From Coxiellaceae bacterium (GTDB taxonomy: Bacteria; Pseudomonadota; Gammaproteobacteria; GCA-013414725), in contig CP058706.1 in the NCBI GenBank assembly GCA_013414725.1, forward strand, positions 379,545 through 410,313: a stretch of 30,769 nt of DNA. Reading direction: 5' to 3'. Both the position numbers and the translations under genes were made by a program. Shown in pieces: positions 30,180-30,769 of the stretch. Below the pieces are notes generated by a model. It had not been told where the DNA came from and ran no database searches. It saw only the letters and a program-made list of their open reading frames with translations. Numbering within the stretch: position 1 is the first letter of the stretch; every line of letters begins with the position of its first letter.

Positions 30180-30606
30180 ATGCGGTTCAGTGTGATCATC
30201 GTCTGCGGATTGCTGGCCTTGGGCGTCCCCGTCGCGTTTGCGAAAGGAAACCAAAGCGATTGGTCAACAAAATCAGCTTATTGTGATACTTCCCCGAGGA
30301 CAGTGCTTGTTATCCGAAAGCACCTAAAAGCCCAAGCCTACACCCAAACCCGTCTATCAACCCATGGTCAGCGCCACAGTATATCCTGGCTCGGTCAAAG
30401 CAAATGTTATCCGTATCGCCAGGGCCCATGGCTGGAACACCGTGGTTTGGAATGCTACCAGCGATTATCGTTGGTATGGTACGACCCGGATCACCGCAAA
30501 CAACTTGTCATCTCTATTCAGTAAAATGCTATACGACTATCCACTCCAAGCCATTTTTTATCACGGCAATCACGTCTTAGTGATCGGCCCGAGGAACTTA
30601 CCATGA
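30180..30606 (+). CDS. TcpQ/PilL-like type IVB pilus protein, frame broken
   Basis: ATG 30180 follows GGAG and opens a signal peptide (MRFSVIIVCGLLALGVPVAFA, cut before KGNQ). The printed frame runs to 30524, but the family domain is in another frame. From about 30330 the sequence reads KPKPTPKPVYQPMVSATV, a Pro/Lys linker, then IRIARAHGWNTVVWNA and YPLQAIFYHGNHVLVI. This is the C-terminal domain of toxin-coregulated pilus protein Q and R64 PilL. Two one-base corrections between 30285 and 30325 are needed. The protein is periplasmic or outer-membrane associated and helps secretin function. Its stop overlaps the next start (ATGA at 30603-30606), so the two are translationally coupled. Confidence 0.75.
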
Positions 30607-30769
30607 AGAAATTGATACGCCGAACCTTACTTCTTAGCATTTCTTGTATTATCACATTGCTGATTACTAGCTGTATTTCACAATACAAAACCGTCAAAGA
30701 TGCTGATTACAACGTTACCAATGATAAACGTAATTTAGATTACTTAAATTATAAATCCACCCACCGGGC
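30603..30769 (+). CDS. PilN/BfpB-like pilus lipoprotein (secretin), 5' end only
   Basis: ATG 30603 overlaps the stop of the TcpQ-like gene. The first 55 codons show a basic N-terminus (MKKLIRRTLL), a hydrophobic stretch and a lipobox LLITSC, so the protein should be exported and lipidated at that Cys. In R64-type operons the gene after pilL/pilM is pilN, an outer-membrane lipoprotein secretin through which the pilus exits. The start fits, but the secretin domain lies beyond the window, so the call relies on context. Confidence 0.55.
   Translation, partial: MKKLIRRTLLLSISCIITLLITSCISQYKTVKDADYNVTNDKRNLDYLNYKSTHR

Noticed and set aside
1..30769. CRISPR arrays, tRNA or rRNA genes
   Set aside because: No regularly spaced direct repeats and no cloverleaf or rRNA-like segments were seen on either strand.

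Overview
The window looks like DNA from an AT-rich gammaproteobacterium of the Legionella/Coxiella/Berkiella kind that lives with or inside eukaryotic cells. This is inference: there is no rRNA or marker gene. It rests on a plasmid-R64-type (type IVB) pilus system next to three giant genes rich in eukaryotic-type domains (kinase-like, ankyrin, beta-propeller, SH2, NACHT, HEAT, Ulp1-like cysteine protease). All supported genes are on the + strand.

Layout. 1-444 is the 3' end of a PilR/GspF-like inner-membrane pilus protein. 515-4280 holds five prepilin genes in a row: a PilS-like major pilin and four minor-pilin-like paralogues, three of which share a Cys-rich C-terminal domain. 4294-4961 is an unrecognised helical protein. 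Three very large genes follow. A (5382-10682, ~1,770 aa) has a kinase-like domain, ankyrin repeats, a WD40-like propeller and three tandem SH2-like domains. B (10971-17169, ~2,070 aa) has an unknown N-terminal domain, pentapeptide repeats, a long coiled coil, an NACHT NTPase and HEAT repeats of exactly 35 residues. C (17723-29430, ~3,900 aa) has an Ulp1/C48-like protease domain, long helical and coiled-coil regions, an Asp/Ser-rich linker, a membrane hairpin and a large unrecognised C-terminal part. From 30180 a pilus operon starts: a TcpQ/PilL-like protein, then the start of a PilN/secretin-like lipoprotein that runs off the window.

Reading caution. Nearly every long gene is cut into frames, but at each junction I checked the protein continues in another frame, and most junctions are repaired by adding one base to a short homopolymer. 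This is the signature of uncorrected long-read indels, not gene decay, so I annotate whole genes across the breaks. Published-style ORF calls would show about forty meaningless fragments.

How the parts may work together. The R64-type pilus mediates attachment. The giant proteins look like host-directed effectors: SH2 domains would read host phosphotyrosine, the Ulp1-like domain would cut ubiquitin or a ubiquitin-like modifier, and the kinase-like domain would modify host lipid or protein. B resembles NLR-type switch ATPases and could be an effector or a defence protein. The effector block sits between the 3' end and the 5' start of pilus genes, as expected if the pilus operon is circularly permuted on a small circular replicon, or if two pilus loci flank it.

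Intergenic repeats: an imperfect inverted repeat at 5036-5126, a ~180-bp palindromic MITE-like element at 10743-10922, a GGGTGG...CCACCC repeat family at 10691-10721 and 17305-17387, and a 116-bp palindrome at 29661-29776.
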